A stretch of DNA of 64,000 nucleotides from contig JAVMKO010000003.1 of assembly GCA_032164245.1 (NCBI GenBank), positions 44,580,890-44,644,889 of the forward strand, in the 5' to 3' direction. The DNA is from Sternotherus odoratus. Taxonomy: Eukaryota > Chordata > Testudines > Kinosternidae. The notes beneath the pieces are model-generated. The model was not told the origin of the DNA, did not search any database, and was given only the letters and a program-made list of their open reading frames with translations. Numbering within the stretch: position 1 is the stretch's first letter; every line of letters starts with the position of its first letter. Both the position numbers and the translations under genes were made by a program. Of the stretch, positions 1 through 12,346 are shown piece after piece.

Positions 1-1690
1 CAACAAAAACAGAACAATTATATCTATATACATTGGCTGCCTTGGCAGTCTCCAACAAGCGTCCCATACTAACTCAATCCTAAACATGAAAGATTGCCAA
101 CTGCCCTCTCAGAAAAAAGGACAAGAAACTAAAGCAACATATCAGGGTATGAGGCCAGCTATTTATGTCTCTGAACCTGTCATTCCTCTTAAGAGTTAGT
201 AAAATGCAAATTTCAGTCTGATCAGGGAGATGATTTACATTACACTGATACAAGACTATGATATTTATACCTTTAGACAAAGTTTTCAGTAAGTGACTGC
301 AATTCAGTGCAGGCACAATGTGTTTTCTAGTATATGATGTCACAGCCTGATAGGGCACATGATCACCTTAGCACATACGGTTTCTGTTCAAATACTGCAG
401 TATCAATTTAAAAAAAATAAAGTAGAAAAGGCTATTTAGAAATTGTGGTTAATAAAATAAGTTTAAAAAAACAAAAGTGCTTGCATCTTTTAAAATGAAA
501 GAAAAAAAATCACTGTATTCACACATTAGAAGCTGAACTATATAATCCTATTATCAGCTGCTGAATCTCATTATGGACACTAGAAGCAAAGATACTTCAC
601 CAATGAAAACAGACATCAGACAGTCTATTTACAGATCCAGTTAGAGTGCTTGCTTGTTTTACAGCTTTCATGGAAAAGAAAGCATCTCTGTGTACCTTAT
701 CCGGTAATTCAACACATCTTACAAGTGTAGTCTGCCATCTGTTTAGAAAGGTTTTCTTCTGTAAAAGAAACCCTTAAAATGTAGTGCAGAACAGTAGTTA
801 CAATAGTTCTAAATGTCAAATTGCATGCTAAGTATCTGTATGAGGACTTTAAGCACCAAATACCATACCCACAATCACGAACCTTTCAAAAAAATAGTAC
901 ATTTTAATTCAATTTAATCAGTACATCTAGCACTGAAGCCAGTGGGAGTTGCAGACACTCAGCACCATCCAAAAGTCATGTGTGAGGATGGGAGTGGGGT
1001 ACACAAAAGGAGTAGACACTTTTGAAAGTTATGGCATTACTGACTTTTACAATATTAAACAAAGAGCCTATGGTGGAAAATGTTCTAATCAAGATAAATG
1101 GAATGAGAACCCCATAAAATAGTGGCTAGAAAAGCTGCAAGATGTGTGTAGCTTTTTATAAATTGAGCCCAATTAACACCACTCAAGAACAAAAAGAACT
1201 TACCATAGTTTTCTGCCTCCACCATTAGCTAAAAAAAAATTGGCTCCTCTGCAATGGGTTTTCATCCTGCTTGCTGTTTAGGGGCAGAACCAGCCCTGTT
1301 AGTCAGCAACAGAGCAGCAGTGACCCAGATACTGAAAACCCATCCATTATGAAATAAGTTACTTCTATAAGCAGCAGTGTGGAAGAGATCAGAGATACTA
1401 AAAATCTCTTTAATTTTATTTTAAAAATTGTCAAAGCATGTGTCCTCTTCCTCCTGGTTCTACTAATATTGCCCCATATTATAAGACGTTATGTAAGGTG
1501 AGGCAGATTTTTGAACCTTCCTACGAGAAAGAAAGGAAATGTGCAGGTAAGCAGGGATACATTTTCATGTTTTCTATGCAGGAAGGTGCACAGATCCTTT
1601 ATGATAGGATTTTATCAGCAATGTATAGCCAGGGAGGTGTTAGATAAGAAAAAGATCCACACATATTATGCATTACTATTTACAATTGGT
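1..1690. other. AT-rich noncoding sequence
   Basis: Only short open frames on either strand, with no domain, repeat family or splice-flanked exon that I can recognise. Intron, 3' untranslated region or intergenic DNA are all possible. Confidence 0.6.
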
Positions 1691-1699
1691 CTCTCTGAT

Positions 1700-3790
1700 C
1701 ACTGAGGTTCCACAGTGTAGCATACTTCTTCCCAAAACAACATCTCTTCCTCATACACCCCTACATTGCAAATCTTTGCTTTGTGAAAAGCATGGACAAA
1801 GCACAAAACACCTTCCTTCCATGCTTCCTCACATAATGCATAAAGTCTTTCAATACAGATAGTTGCCATGGCTCTGACTTTGAAGCAGCGGAGACAAATG
1901 TCTTGTTTTATAGGCTTCCAATGTGCTTCATTTGATCCATCTTGACACTGAAAACCCTTGAGGCGTCTTGCTTTTGGCTGCTGGATTGTACAGGACACTT
2001 CAGCAAGTTTGTGTGTGCTATATGGATCTTGAGAACCCTGTGGACATTTAGCATATGGCAGAGACTTTTTGAGCAATGTAATAGTTTCAAAAAATAAATT
2101 CAGCATTAACTCTTGTATAAAAATGTTCAACTTGGGAATTAAGGCCAGATTAGTTCTGATCACTACTTTCTCGTTGTTAAGTGTCAGTACTATAGATTTA
2201 TGGACGTATTCCTGACTAGTCTGACATCCTTCTGGCTGAAATCATGATTATGAGGAAAGTTACTTGGAAAAGTAGCCAGATTAATGTCTCAGGATTGATG
2301 TTATAACTAGATGTCAATTCAGTGACAATGGACATTCCTGCTCTAATGTAAGATGCCATCCCAAATGCTTGTGATGGTGATGAACCATGATAGCATAGCA
2401 CAGAACTAGGTGTGCATGGGTGGTGGAATGCGTTTCCTGGAGCAAGATTACAGGGGCTTCAAGGTTTGTGCTAGGTGGTCATAGATATCCACTTCCACCA
2501 CTGATTTCCCCTCAATATTAAAATGTAGCACCTTGAGAACCACCCCTAGCGCTAGAGTTTGCAGCACTGGTCCTGAAAGGAGTCCCCTTGGAGGGTGGCT
2601 CTTCCAGGCTGAATGTCACTTAAAATGGGAGCACATGTTCCACACTTCTATTTTCATCTCATTTTGTGCTACTCACAGAGGACACTGTGAGAAGGGAGTA
2701 GACAAGCTTCAGGGTTATGTTGTATGCACCAAAGGAGGATTGATTGGAGACTCCCCTTCCCCTCAAGGGAGCTCTTCATGTCTAGGTATAGCCAGATTCA
2801 TCTTCTTCTGACAGTTGTCAACAGTATGGTGAATAAAGCTGCCACTTTCACTTTATAGGTCCCAAGTTTAATATCTGTGGTCAGATTGTCTTGTAGGAAT
2901 TCCAGGAAGTGTCTGACACTGGACTTAACTGAGACTACATTAAAGACCTTATCAAACATCAGGATCATCGGTCACATCCTGCAGTATGTGCTGTGGAACA
3001 ACTTCTTTACAGATACTTGTTAGAGGATGAGTTTGCTAAGTCCCCCTTCATATGAATGTTCTCCTTTCAAATACCATGCAGCTGGGGTCAGCATGCAGCC
3101 ATGATACAGGATTAGACCCTATGGGAGAGAGAGTGAAAGCGAGCACAATTCCTGCATGGGAAGTCAAGATGCCAATTTCCTCAGGTCAGAATTAGGATCT
3201 CCTCAGTCAGCAAGAGGCTATCAGCATCACTCTCCTTCCCAATCCTCAGAATGTATGGATATTTATAAGAGATTTTGGACAACCCAGAGAGAGCACCTGT
3301 TACCTTTTTTTTTTTTTGGTCCTGTCTTTTTGAGAAGAACCTATACATTATAGCTAAATCAATTGTTGTGTTGCCAAGAGTTAACTAGAAGTCTGACCAC
3401 CTTGTGATAGATTTGGCTTGATCAATCACCTGTTTGAGCCGAACTGTCTTGACATCAAGCTTCCCTTCTATGTGGAAGATATGAAGCAATGAGAGACGGT
3501 CTTCTCCAGAGAGCAGCTTTTTGCTGTAGAGCTGAAGAAGTGGTTTCTCCAGGCTTTTTTGTTTTAAAGCATGATAGACGTGTCACCCATCATGACTGAG
3601 ATACTGTTGTTATGCAATGTGGGGAACAGCTATACTCCAAGGCCATTTCATACTCATCTGAGTTCTGGCCAACGTATGCGGTCTTCTCCCATCTCCTGAA
3701 GAGGTTCCCTTTACAGACCTCCCTTTTGCAGGTTCCCCACAGCTGCTTAGACTGACATCTGTCACAGTCTGTATTGCTTAAAAAAAATCA
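1700..3790 (-). pseudogene. Degraded coding-like stretch, possible processed pseudogene, source unknown
   Basis: On the minus strand, pieces of plausible protein appear in order with scattered stops and shifts. These are NLFRRWEKTAYVGQNSDEYE near 3700-3640, KLLSGEDRLSLLHIFHIEG near 3530-3470, SSVRHFLEFLQDNLTTDIKL near 2930-2870 followed by TYKVKVAALFTILLTTV, and a longer open stretch at 2163-1699. The composition is not repeat-like, and the reading drifts between frames as expected for a decayed gene copy. No splice sites were seen between the pieces. I do not recognise the parent gene. It could also be an unusual retroelement ORF. Confidence 0.38.
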
Positions 3791-6229
3791 TACCGATGGT
3801 CCTTCATCCATCACTCTCTGTGGTATTTCAAACTACTGTTGAGTTGGATAGTGTGTATGTGGGTAACACAAGGAGGACATTTTTAAAGTCCTTGTGTAAG
3901 TCTATATACAATAGCATCATTCCAAGGACACCTGTGTTTGAACCAGGGATACTGTGGAGTTCCGGATTTCCATTGTTATGACCTTCGGTCTCCATACACT
4001 GTCTGGTTAGTTTTTACATATAATTATATTTACTGTCAATTTCTCCAGGCAGTTTATTGTACAGCTACAATGTGATTTGGCAATGAAATGACTTTAGTCT
4101 TGATGTATACATAGTGCCATTGCAACAGGTAGATTAAGTGTAAACCATCACCACATTCTAGTTTTGTATTACATGAGAAACAAGTTCTCTGAACAACTCA
4201 ATTATACTCAGTGGGGAAGAATTCTTATTCTAAACCATGTGTGGCCTGCAGTCCTGAAAACTGTGTGTGTTGTAATTTGGTACTGAGTTTTTTCTCCTGG
4301 TTCTGCTATTACTGGATAGTGATCCAGATTGGGTTTCCCATACCAATACCCATCCTGAAGGAACTATATTCAGTCAGACTACTAGAAAGGAAACCTGCTG
4401 TGAGAAAACAGGAATTAATTCAAAGAAGTCTCATCACCTTGGTTGTACAGGAAGTCAGACTAGATCAGAACAGTCACTCCTTTCTTTATAAATCTGTCAA
4501 AAACAACACTTCCCTCCATATGTAGCTCAGCAACTTAAAGTCAGTGGCTTTATCATTCACCTTTCCATTGAGGAGGAGCGTCTAAATTAAGGGTGCCTAA
4601 ATTAAGTGGGCCTTCGGACGGAAGTTAGAGGTCAAAGGTGACTTTCAATAGCAAAGAGAGGCTGAAAAGGTCTGGGAGAATTCAGTGTGTTGAACACCTT
4701 GCTCTCTCTGTGGTTCGAAGTGTTAATCTAGAATAAATCTTTCCTCTACAATAGATGTATTTAGAGAAAGTGTGTCTAACGGTTGCAGCATCAAGGGCCA
4801 CACCAGCTTGCTATAGTTTTAGGGCTCTAATATATCTGTTAGGGAAATGCAATATAATGAAGAAACAGGACCTGTACTAAGTTTCAAGCTACATACTGCT
4901 TTTCTTGCTCTCTTTAGTCCGGTCTCCTTACTTTCCCCTCATTCATTCTAACTATTTATCATCTCTCTCCTCACTTTGAAAAACACTTTTTCATTCTTTC
5001 TTGCCTTTATATTCCATTCCTTTTTTCTTATCTTGCTCTCCATCTCAGCTCTTGTCTTTATTAGCTTTTCCCACCTCCAATTTCCCATCGTTAACTCCTG
5101 CACAGCTCTACCAGTGCAAATGTCGGTCTAGATGACCATAGCTAGAATATTGGTGGCTAGTCTATGCTTATCCTACCACCTTTGCTATCACCAGTACGGT
5201 TCCAACCATGGGAAATTTTAGAGGAAGACACACCCTATATGTTCTTTGCACCTTTCTCTGGATTCTCCCACTGCCTATGTTCTGAGACTGGACTCCCAGA
5301 GAAATGTTTAATTTCTGGCTGCCCACAGGTCTTCTGTCTGTTGGCCACATTATACCTGCTTACTGGATTCAGTCAGTAGACCCACCAGTTATTCTCCAAG
5401 GCCAGAACAACAAAGCAGCTAGCACACTTGTGGTGCTATAGAACAGTTTTACAAGAAGACCACACAAAAAACCTACCCAGAGATTTGGTGTTCTTTGCTG
5501 CTCATTTAACGATTGCCTGAATTACTCTCCCATCTATAACACAATTCTTAGAGCCTGAACATAAATTGCAAGCAAAGAAACTACCCAGGGTTTATCTGTG
5601 TCTCTACAGCTATTTATTACATGTAAGTCACTTAATATAAATATTTTAAGACATCTGCTATGTTTCCAAATGTAGGCCACTGAGATCTTGTATGCGTATG
5701 TTCCAGGTCTACTGAAAACAGAGAAGAGCTTTGACTAAGGTTAAATTTTGGCAGGCAGCATCATCTCCATATTCTATCTTGCCAAATTTCATTTGGATTT
5801 CACTGGACATACCTACTTTTTCAGTACACTCAGGGAAGTAGTAACATTTGTTACTGCAGAGAACTTGGCTTACTCTGAAGATCTGAAACTGTGCTTCACA
5901 AATGAATCAGAAACAGATAGATTTTGGAATTTGATTCACCTACTCTGACTTCACTGTTCTATTGCCAATAACTGGAAGCATTGGAGGTTAAATAAACAAA
6001 CTACGCCAGAACTTGAAAGTTCAAACTGGACTATTCAATAATCTCTAAATGAGACAATTTTTAAAAAATATTGATTTTATATGGATAAATACAGCTTTCT
6101 TCAGAACTATGACCCAGCTCAAGTCAATAAAGGGCCAGAAATGTATCGAACTGTTAGAAGCAGACAACACTTATGACATCTTAAAATGACTCATTTTCCC
6201 AGGATAGGCTCATAAGAACCTCAAGAATG

Positions 6230-6420
6230 ACTTCTGAAAACTCCAGAATATGGCCAAGATTTTCAAGACTGACAATTTTGGGTGCTCAATTAGAGACACC
6301 TTAAATGGGCCTGATTTTCAGAAAGCATTGAGCACCCAACCACTGAAAAATTAGGAGCCTTGAAGATGTCTCTTGTTGGACACCCAAAATCACTGGTTAC
6401 TTTTTAAGATCTTGGCCTAT
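6230..6420. repeat. Old interspersed repeat with inverted GATTTTCAGA-type ends
   Basis: GCCTGATTTTCAGAAAGCAT and AGCACCCAACCACTGAAAAA are close to other copies near 8.75-8.83, 26.88-26.96 and 58.45-58.57 kb. A very old SINE or MITE is likely, but the family was not determined. Confidence 0.4.
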
Positions 6421-6836
6421 GTTTTTCAGTCCTATTATATACAAGTCTCAATTTTCACCATCATACTCAAAACTCAAACTGCTTTTGCTCAAAAACTCTA
6501 GAAACAAACCTCATTTTCAGGCAGAGGTCAAACCACCATTTTTTCAGCATGACAGATGAAAAATGAGCAACGCAGAAATAGTAGGTTACTATACTATAAA
6601 ATACTGTTATAGCTATGCTGCCATTTTTTGATATTACTGTTTTACTTGTAAAACAGGAGAGGTAGACAATTTTGCTAACAATGGCAGCATACATTGAAAA
6701 ATATAACCATAATATCACCGTATAATTGAAATTCTGGTAGGAAGTTACTAATTCCAGTCTCATATCATATGGAGGACAATGGCACTAGAAGACGGCAAGT
6801 GTGCCTGACCCCTAAGGGGGCTATGCAAGGGAAGCT

Positions 6837-6855
6837 GGGGGGGGGGGGGGGGGGG
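6837..6855 (+). repeat. Homopolymer run of 19 G
   Basis: An uninterrupted G run in AT-rich noncoding sequence. The length is prone to assembly error. Confidence 0.95.
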
Positions 6856-7459
6856 AGAAATCTCTAAATGCCAGCCAAATTCTTTAACAGAGTAATTTTC
6901 TTTAAGGGTTTTACATAATAAAGGTAACTTTTGCTTTTGTTATTTAAATGCCAAGAGATCAGAATAAAGGAGAATGCCCAGACACCCAAATTCCTCTTTA
7001 GTGCCACTCCTTGAAATTGAATAGTTTCCTTGCAAATTCCTTCCCTATCACACACACACATGCCCTACCAAACGTGTACCACTGGGCTGCTCAGTCAGTG
7101 TCTTCTTTACCGGCAATATCATTCAAGTGCATGTTTAGTAAGGTGCTACCAAAAGTTTTCAAAAACAGGTGCAAGGAAGAGGCAGATCACAATATTATTT
7201 TTAATTTTTAAAGAGAAAATAAGATGCAGTGTAATATTATGGATAATGGGAATTAGCAGCTATACAACAAGGTTGAATTTATGCAAGAGTGACAGTTATG
7301 CTGGCTATTTAATTTGAGAAATTTTCCATTAAAGGAAGTTACTTTAATACCTGAAGCTAAAGAAATGCCTACAGGCATCATCTGGAAAGCCACCAATTCC
7401 AAGGTGTATGGTTTTCTCCTCATACCCTTTGTCAGTTGAAATAATTTAACTGTTTAAAG

Positions 7460-7972
7460 CAGGGGTCTCAAACTCAAATGACCACGAGGGCCGCATGAGG
7501 ACTAGTGCACTGGCTCGAGGGCCGCACCACTGACACACACACACACCCTCGCTGCCCCGGCTGTGCCCCCACTCCACCCCTTCCATGAGGACTAGTGCAC
7601 TGGCCCGAGGGCCGCACCACTGACACACACCCCGCCCTCGCTGCCCCGGCTCCGCCCCCACTCCACCCCTTCCAAGAGGTCCCACCCCTGCCCCACCTCC
7701 TCCTCTGAGCACGCAGCTCCCCATTCCCTCCTAGAAAGCACTAGGCACCACCAACAGCTGCTTGGCAAACAAAGCAAGAGCAATCTAGGAAGTCCAGAGC
7801 TAGAAACACACGCGGCCCAGCCAGGTAGCAGAGAAGCCTCCACGTCTGGCCCCTCCGTCCTGCAAACTGCTATGGGGGGACCGGGGGGGGGGGCGCCAGG
7901 AAGCTTGGCGGGCCGCAGGGAAGGGCTTTGCGGGCCGCATGTGGCCCCCGGGCCGCATGTTTGAGACCCCTG
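7460..7972. mobile_element. hAT-type non-autonomous element, 513 bp, perfect 8-bp target duplication
   Basis: The element begins CAGGGGTCTCAAAC and ends with the reverse complement, flanked by GTTTAAAG at 7452-7459 and 7973-7980. An 8-bp duplication and CAGGG ends are hAT hallmarks. The interior is GC-rich and noncoding. A unit of about 91 bp starting CATGAGGACTAGTGCACTGG is directly repeated at about 7493 and 7584. Both ends carry GGGCCGC-type motifs. Confidence 0.93.
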
Positions 7973-8532
7973 GTTTAAAGCAATAGGAAGTCAGAAATAG
8001 GTGCTTTTTGATATTATATATTGGTAAAAAGGAAGATCCCTAGCTGTAAGATGAGTGAAAACTTAGTCTACAAAATATTGTTTATGGAAGGAAATAAGAG
8101 CATACTCCAGTCTATAATCTTTATGTGAAAGTCATACCTTGAGAAAATTTCCCTTACTGCACAATTCCTACATAGAACATACTTCCGGTGAGTTTTGTTA
8201 TACTTCTGAAGGATATGTTGAATATTTTGTTTTAATATGCAAAACACATATTTTAGTTCTAGAAGATCTAGTCCTCACATCACCAATAGATTAAAAAATT
8301 ATGGAGTTTAGCTGTCCATAACATGGCTTGCCTTTTTTTTCTTTATGTTTAAAATGTATATCTAACCATTTTGTTTTAGTGAGGCTAGAGTTAGAACAAA
8401 AGTTCAGTACTGAAAGCTTGCCTTTCACATAATCAACTTCATAGCAAGTGCATATGTAGGTAGGAACATAATGCTATTTCTCGCAGTTGCCCAATCATTT
8501 TACAAATAATTTCCACAAAAGATAGTCATGGT

Positions 8533-8640
8533 TAGAATCATAGAATCTCAGAGTTGGAAGGGACCTCAGGAGATCATCTAGTCCAACCCCCTGCTCAAAG
8601 CAGGACCAATCCCTATTTTTGCCCCATATTCCCAAGAGTG
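8533..8640 (-). repeat. CR1 3' tail (minus)
   Basis: The plus strand carries AGAATCATAGAATCTCAGAG, TTGGAAGGGACCTCAGGAG and CCAACCCCCTGCTCAAAGCA. This is the reverse complement of the CR1 3' untranslated region, with the ATTCTATGATTCT-type terminal repeat at the left edge. Confidence 0.92.
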
Positions 8641-9799
8641 GTGCTGGTTCCTTTTTGTAACAGTATGCAAAATTCTTTGGGGTCAAATCCAGTAGTTCTT
8701 AAATACAATACCCATAATTTTAGTCAGAGAGTTATTGGGTACGCGGCTTTTTTAAAAAATCGGGCCATTTCTTCAGGTGCCTAAATAATGCTTTCAGTGC
8801 CTAACTTTAAGCACCCAGCCTTGAAAATCATTGTCTATGTGTTTAGTTTGATAACACTTGCCTGCTGGTAGATGCAGCAATAGGTTTTTAGGAGACTGGA
8901 AGAATGTCAGGTATTCTACTGAGCCAAAAAAAAAAAGATTTTCTCCTAAACCCATAGTTGAACATAGTAAGTTTGAATTCCTCAATCTCAAATCTCCACA
9001 TATTATATAAATTTTCCAGAGGAAGGGTTTTGTTTTTTTATTTTGAGACTATATGAAATTCAGGAAGAGGAGTTATGGAATAGGTGTTGAAAGAACTTCA
9101 TGCCAAAGAACAAGAATTATCAGTATGTAAACCTTCACAGGCAGTACTTAATATTCCTAATATAGGGTTTTTCCCCAGTTGCCCAGTCTTAAAATATAGT
9201 AAAACTTCCAGATAAGCAGGTTGTGTTATGCTTGTTCTTATTTAAAAGTGTTGATTAAGCAAGTCAAATTTTCATAACTGAATTATGTCATGCATGGATT
9301 CTATGACATGCCAGTAAGGACAGCATGAAACATAGCAAGAGTGTGATTCCACCTGCCTAAGAATCTGACAGTACCATGCACTTTGACAGTACTCTGACAC
9401 TCTGCACTCATGCACTCATGCACTTCTTTTCCTAAGACTAAACATGATTTCTTCCCCACCCCCATTAAAAACCTCTCCTCATAGGTCAGGTTTTCTAAAC
9501 CATAAATCATTTTTTTCTCTCCTCTAGACCCTCTGATGTGTCCACATCTTTCCTAAAATGTTGCACCCAAACCTGGACATGGAAATCAAGTTAAGGTCTT
9601 ACCAGCAACTCAGCAGAGTGGAATTACCTCTTCATGTCTTATATATGCCATCCCTGTTAATACATCGCAGAATATGTCCCAACTGCATCATGTTGTTGGC
9701 TCATATTTCTGAACCACGATTTGTGATTCACTATTACCCCTAGATTCTTGTCAGCAATATTACTGCCTAAGCTGTTCTTTCCCTGTTCTGGCTTGTGTT

Positions 9800-10300
9800 C
9801 CTTTCCCATTATTGTTAATATTGTGTGAAGAATCTCACCACAGTTAATCTTTGAATGGGGACTGAAGCAAAATAGGCATTAAACACGTCAGCCTTCTTGG
9901 TGTTGTCCATTATTAGCTCTCCTTCCTTATTAAGTAGAGGATCCACACTTTCCTTTATTTTTCTCTTGCTCCTAATGCATTTATAGAGACTCCTCTTATT
10001 GCCTTTTATGTCCCCTGTTAGTAGGGTGACCAGACAGCAAATGTGAAAAATCAGGACAGAGGATGGGGTGGGGGTAATAGGAACCTATATAAGCAAAAGG
10101 CTCAAAAAACCGGAATATCTGGTCACCCTGCTAGTTAGATGCAACTCATTTTGTGCCTTAGCCTTTCTGATTGTATCCCTACACACTTGCACTGTTCTTT
10201 TGTACTCATCCTTAGCAATGTGTCCATGTTTCCACTTTTTGTGGGATTCCTTCTTCATTTTCAGGTCATTGACAATTCTACAGCTGTTGAACTGAATTTC
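9800..10300 (-). repeat. CR1-type LINE ORF2 fragment (minus), split by a MITE
   Basis: Translating the minus strand from about 10260 gives [21 protein letters not shown]. Beyond the 109-bp MITE it gives a block with SKRKIKESVDPLLNKEGEL and KADVFNAYFAS. These match the linker between the endonuclease and reverse transcriptase in CR1 ORF2. Stops and frameshifts are present, so it is dead. The adjoining 9480-9800 also looks repeat-derived but was not placed. Confidence 0.72.
10022..10130. mobile_element. Short hAT-like MITE, 109 bp, nested in CR1
   Basis: The left end TAGGGTGACCAGA and right end TCTGGTCACCCTG are inverted, with 12 of 13 positions matching. The flanks CCTGTTAG and CTAGTTAG are similar (6 of 8), which fits a diverged 8-bp target duplication. 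The CR1 reading frame on the minus strand resumes on the other side. The superfamily is inferred from the flank length. Confidence 0.75.
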
Positions 10301-10399
10301 TCTCCTCTAACTCTCCTGAATTCTCTCCAACCCAGATTCTCACTTCTCCACTTAGAGGCCTTGGTGGGAGAGTTTTAACAACTTCTTCTTGCAAGTCTC

Positions 10400-11285
10400 A
10401 AGGGTTCTACTTCATTGTCATCCTCCTTAATCTTTTGGCTTCTTTAAATACCACTGATCAGAGACTTCTTGAAATCCTGTTGTACCCCTGTCCAGCACCA
10501 TACTTCCAGCTTTTATGACCATCTACATCTGGCTATCCTAAGTCTCTGGTTATTTCCTCAGTATTTCTTCCAATGGACTCTCCTTCCCCTACTCCTGCAA
10601 CTTCCACTATCTGTGGAGTCTTTCGGGGCTTAGTCCTTTGGGCCCACTTTCTCTCTCAGTCCTGCATCATGGTTTGGATCTCTGATGTAATTAACTAAAA
10701 CTGAACTCATCATTCCTCTACAAGTCTCCCCACTTGCCAATTCTGGTGACAATACCATCATCCTCCAAGTCACTCAGAATCATAACATAGCAGTTATCTT
10801 TAACTCTGCCTTTTCCCTGGGCCTCCAAGCTGTAACCAAATCTTGCTGCTTCTTCCTCCATAACATATTCAAGACTTTTCTCTGGACATATCACTTAAAC
10901 TGTAATCCAGGCCCTTGTTTTCCTTCTTGACTCCCATAATTTCCTCCTCTCTGCCATTTCGGACATCCACCTTGCCCCCTTCAATCTATTCAAAGTTGTT
11001 CTGCTAAGATTATCTCCTTGGTTGATTGTTCTGTTCTTGTGGCTCCACCTACCTCATTGAGCCCATTGCAAAAGTTTCAAAGTTCTTATACTCAGATTTA
11101 AGGCCCTTTACAACAGTGCCTCTCTCTGCTTATTCATACACATTGCCACCTGTATCCTCTGCTCTACTAATGAAGTCAGCCACAAATCACCCATCTGTCA
11201 CTTTCTCTTCCAGCTTTCATAAGCATATGCTTCCATGCCATCCCATATCCATAGAACTAAAGCCTCGACCCTACCCTCATTCAAC
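10400..11285 (+). repeat. L2-like LINE fragment, end of reverse transcriptase and beyond (plus)
   Basis: The plus-strand reading contains a degraded FRGLVLGP block, equivalent to the GxPQGSVLGP motif of LINE reverse transcriptase. It is followed by KTELIIPLQVSPL, a segment with FNSAFSLGLQAV, and CCFFLHNIFK, in the order expected for L2-type elements. Many stops and indels are present. The CT-rich composition is typical of the sense strand of these elements. The family is assigned from memory, so L2 versus a related clade is open. Confidence 0.55.
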
Positions 11286-11557
11286 TCTATCCTCTAGACC
11301 AGTGATGGCAAACCTTTTTGAGCCCGAGTGCCCAAACTGCAAACCAAAACGACTTGTTTTTTTCAAAGTGCCAACACTGCAATTAAACCTAAATAACGAG
11401 GTTTTAGTTTAGAAAAAACAATTCATACAGTTTTTCAAACTAATTAACAGCTTTTGTTTAAAAAGAAAAACACAGTAACAGAGCTTTCCATTAAACATTT
11501 TTTTTAATTGAAAAAAACAAAAAAACAAAAAACAAAACAAAAAAAACAACTGTACAC

Positions 11558-11960
11558 CCCCCCCCCCCCAACTGACCCACTCAGCCCGGTCTCTCCCCCC
11601 AAAACCTCCTTCCCTCCCCCCCACCCCCCCAAATGACCCACCCAGCCCAGTCTCTCCCCCCAAAACCTCCTTCCTTCCCACCCACGCCCCAACTGACCCA
11701 CCCAGCCCGGTCTCTCCCCCCCAAACCTCCTTTCCTCCAACCCCCCAACTGACCCACCCAGCCCGGTCTCTCCCCCCCAAACCTCCTTTCCTCCAACCCC
11801 CCCAACTGACCCACCCAGCCCGGTCTCTCCCCCCCAAACCTCCTTTCCTCCAACCCCCCCAACTGACCCACCCAGCCCGGTCTCTCCCCCCCAAACCTCC
11901 TTTCCTCCAACCCCCCCCCCCCAACTGACCCACCCAGCCCGGTCTCTCCCCCACACCGCT
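11558..11960. repeat. C-rich minisatellite, about 56-bp unit, seven copies
   Basis: Units run AACTGACCCACCCAGCCCGG then TCTCTCCCCCCAAACCTCCTTTCCTCCAACC, with a variable C run. Seven TCTCTCCCCC-type units are visible. The reverse complement of the unit is nearly the same as the unit of the array at 54307-54835. The overlapping long open frames rich in Gly, Arg and Trp are products of the repeat and not genes. Confidence 0.93.
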
Positions 11961-12091
11961 TACCCCCGCTCCCAGCCCAGCCTTCCCCCAACTCCCCCTT
12001 GCACACCGCTTACTCCCCCCCCCCGGCGCTTACTTGTTCGCTGGGTCACGCTGCTGTGACCCGACTCCAGCGAGGGAAGGAGAGGAGCGAC

Positions 12092-12229
12092 ACGCCCCCC
12101 AGCCTCGCGGTCACAGCAGCGCCGCGCCACACCGCCTCCCCCGCCCCCCAGCCTCGCGGTCAGAGAGCGCCGCGCCGCGCCACACCGCCTCCCCCGCCCC
12201 CCAGCCTCGCGGACAGAGCGCGCCGCGCG
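12092..12229. repeat. GC-rich direct repeat, about 50-bp unit, three copies
   Basis: Three diverged units begin CGCCCCCCAGCCTCGCGG and contain GCCGCGCCACACCGCCTCCC. They lie in the right half of the 11.3-kb hAT element. The third unit is cut short. Confidence 0.85.
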
Positions 12230-12346
12230 AGCCAGATGACAGGCTTAAAAGAGCCGCATCTGGCTCGCGAGCGGCGTGCCCACAGAGACGGCTCGGCGTG
12301 CCGGCAGTGGCACGCGTGCCACGGGTTCGCCATCACTGCTCTAGAC

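Larger units (their letters stand above)
3800..7450. other. AT-rich noncoding sequence with old repeat fragments
   Basis: A CT-rich stretch occurs at about 4900-5100, the G run at 6837, a CACACACACA run near 7050 and an old repeat at 6230-6420. No gene was recognised. Confidence 0.6.
11300..12338. mobile_element. hAT-type non-autonomous element, 1,039 bp, with two minisatellite arrays
   Basis: The ends are CAGTGATGGCAAACC on the left and the inverted GGTTCGCCATCACTG on the right. They are flanked by a perfect 8-bp duplication CTCTAGAC at 11292-11299 and 12339-12346. The interior has no transposase. It holds a C-rich minisatellite (11558-11960) and a GC-rich array of three units (about 12092-12229). 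It sits at the downstream edge of an L2-like LINE fragment. Confidence 0.93.

Noticed and set aside
11409..12006. Long Gly/Arg/Trp-rich open frames (up to 181 codons) in all minus frames
   Set aside because: They are translations of the C-rich minisatellite in a hAT element. Several frames are open at once, and the protein repeats with the DNA unit.
12092..12229. Short repeats with spacers, considered as a CRISPR-like array
   Set aside because: Units are contiguous, GC-rich and lie within a eukaryotic hAT element. There are no unique spacers and no cas genes.
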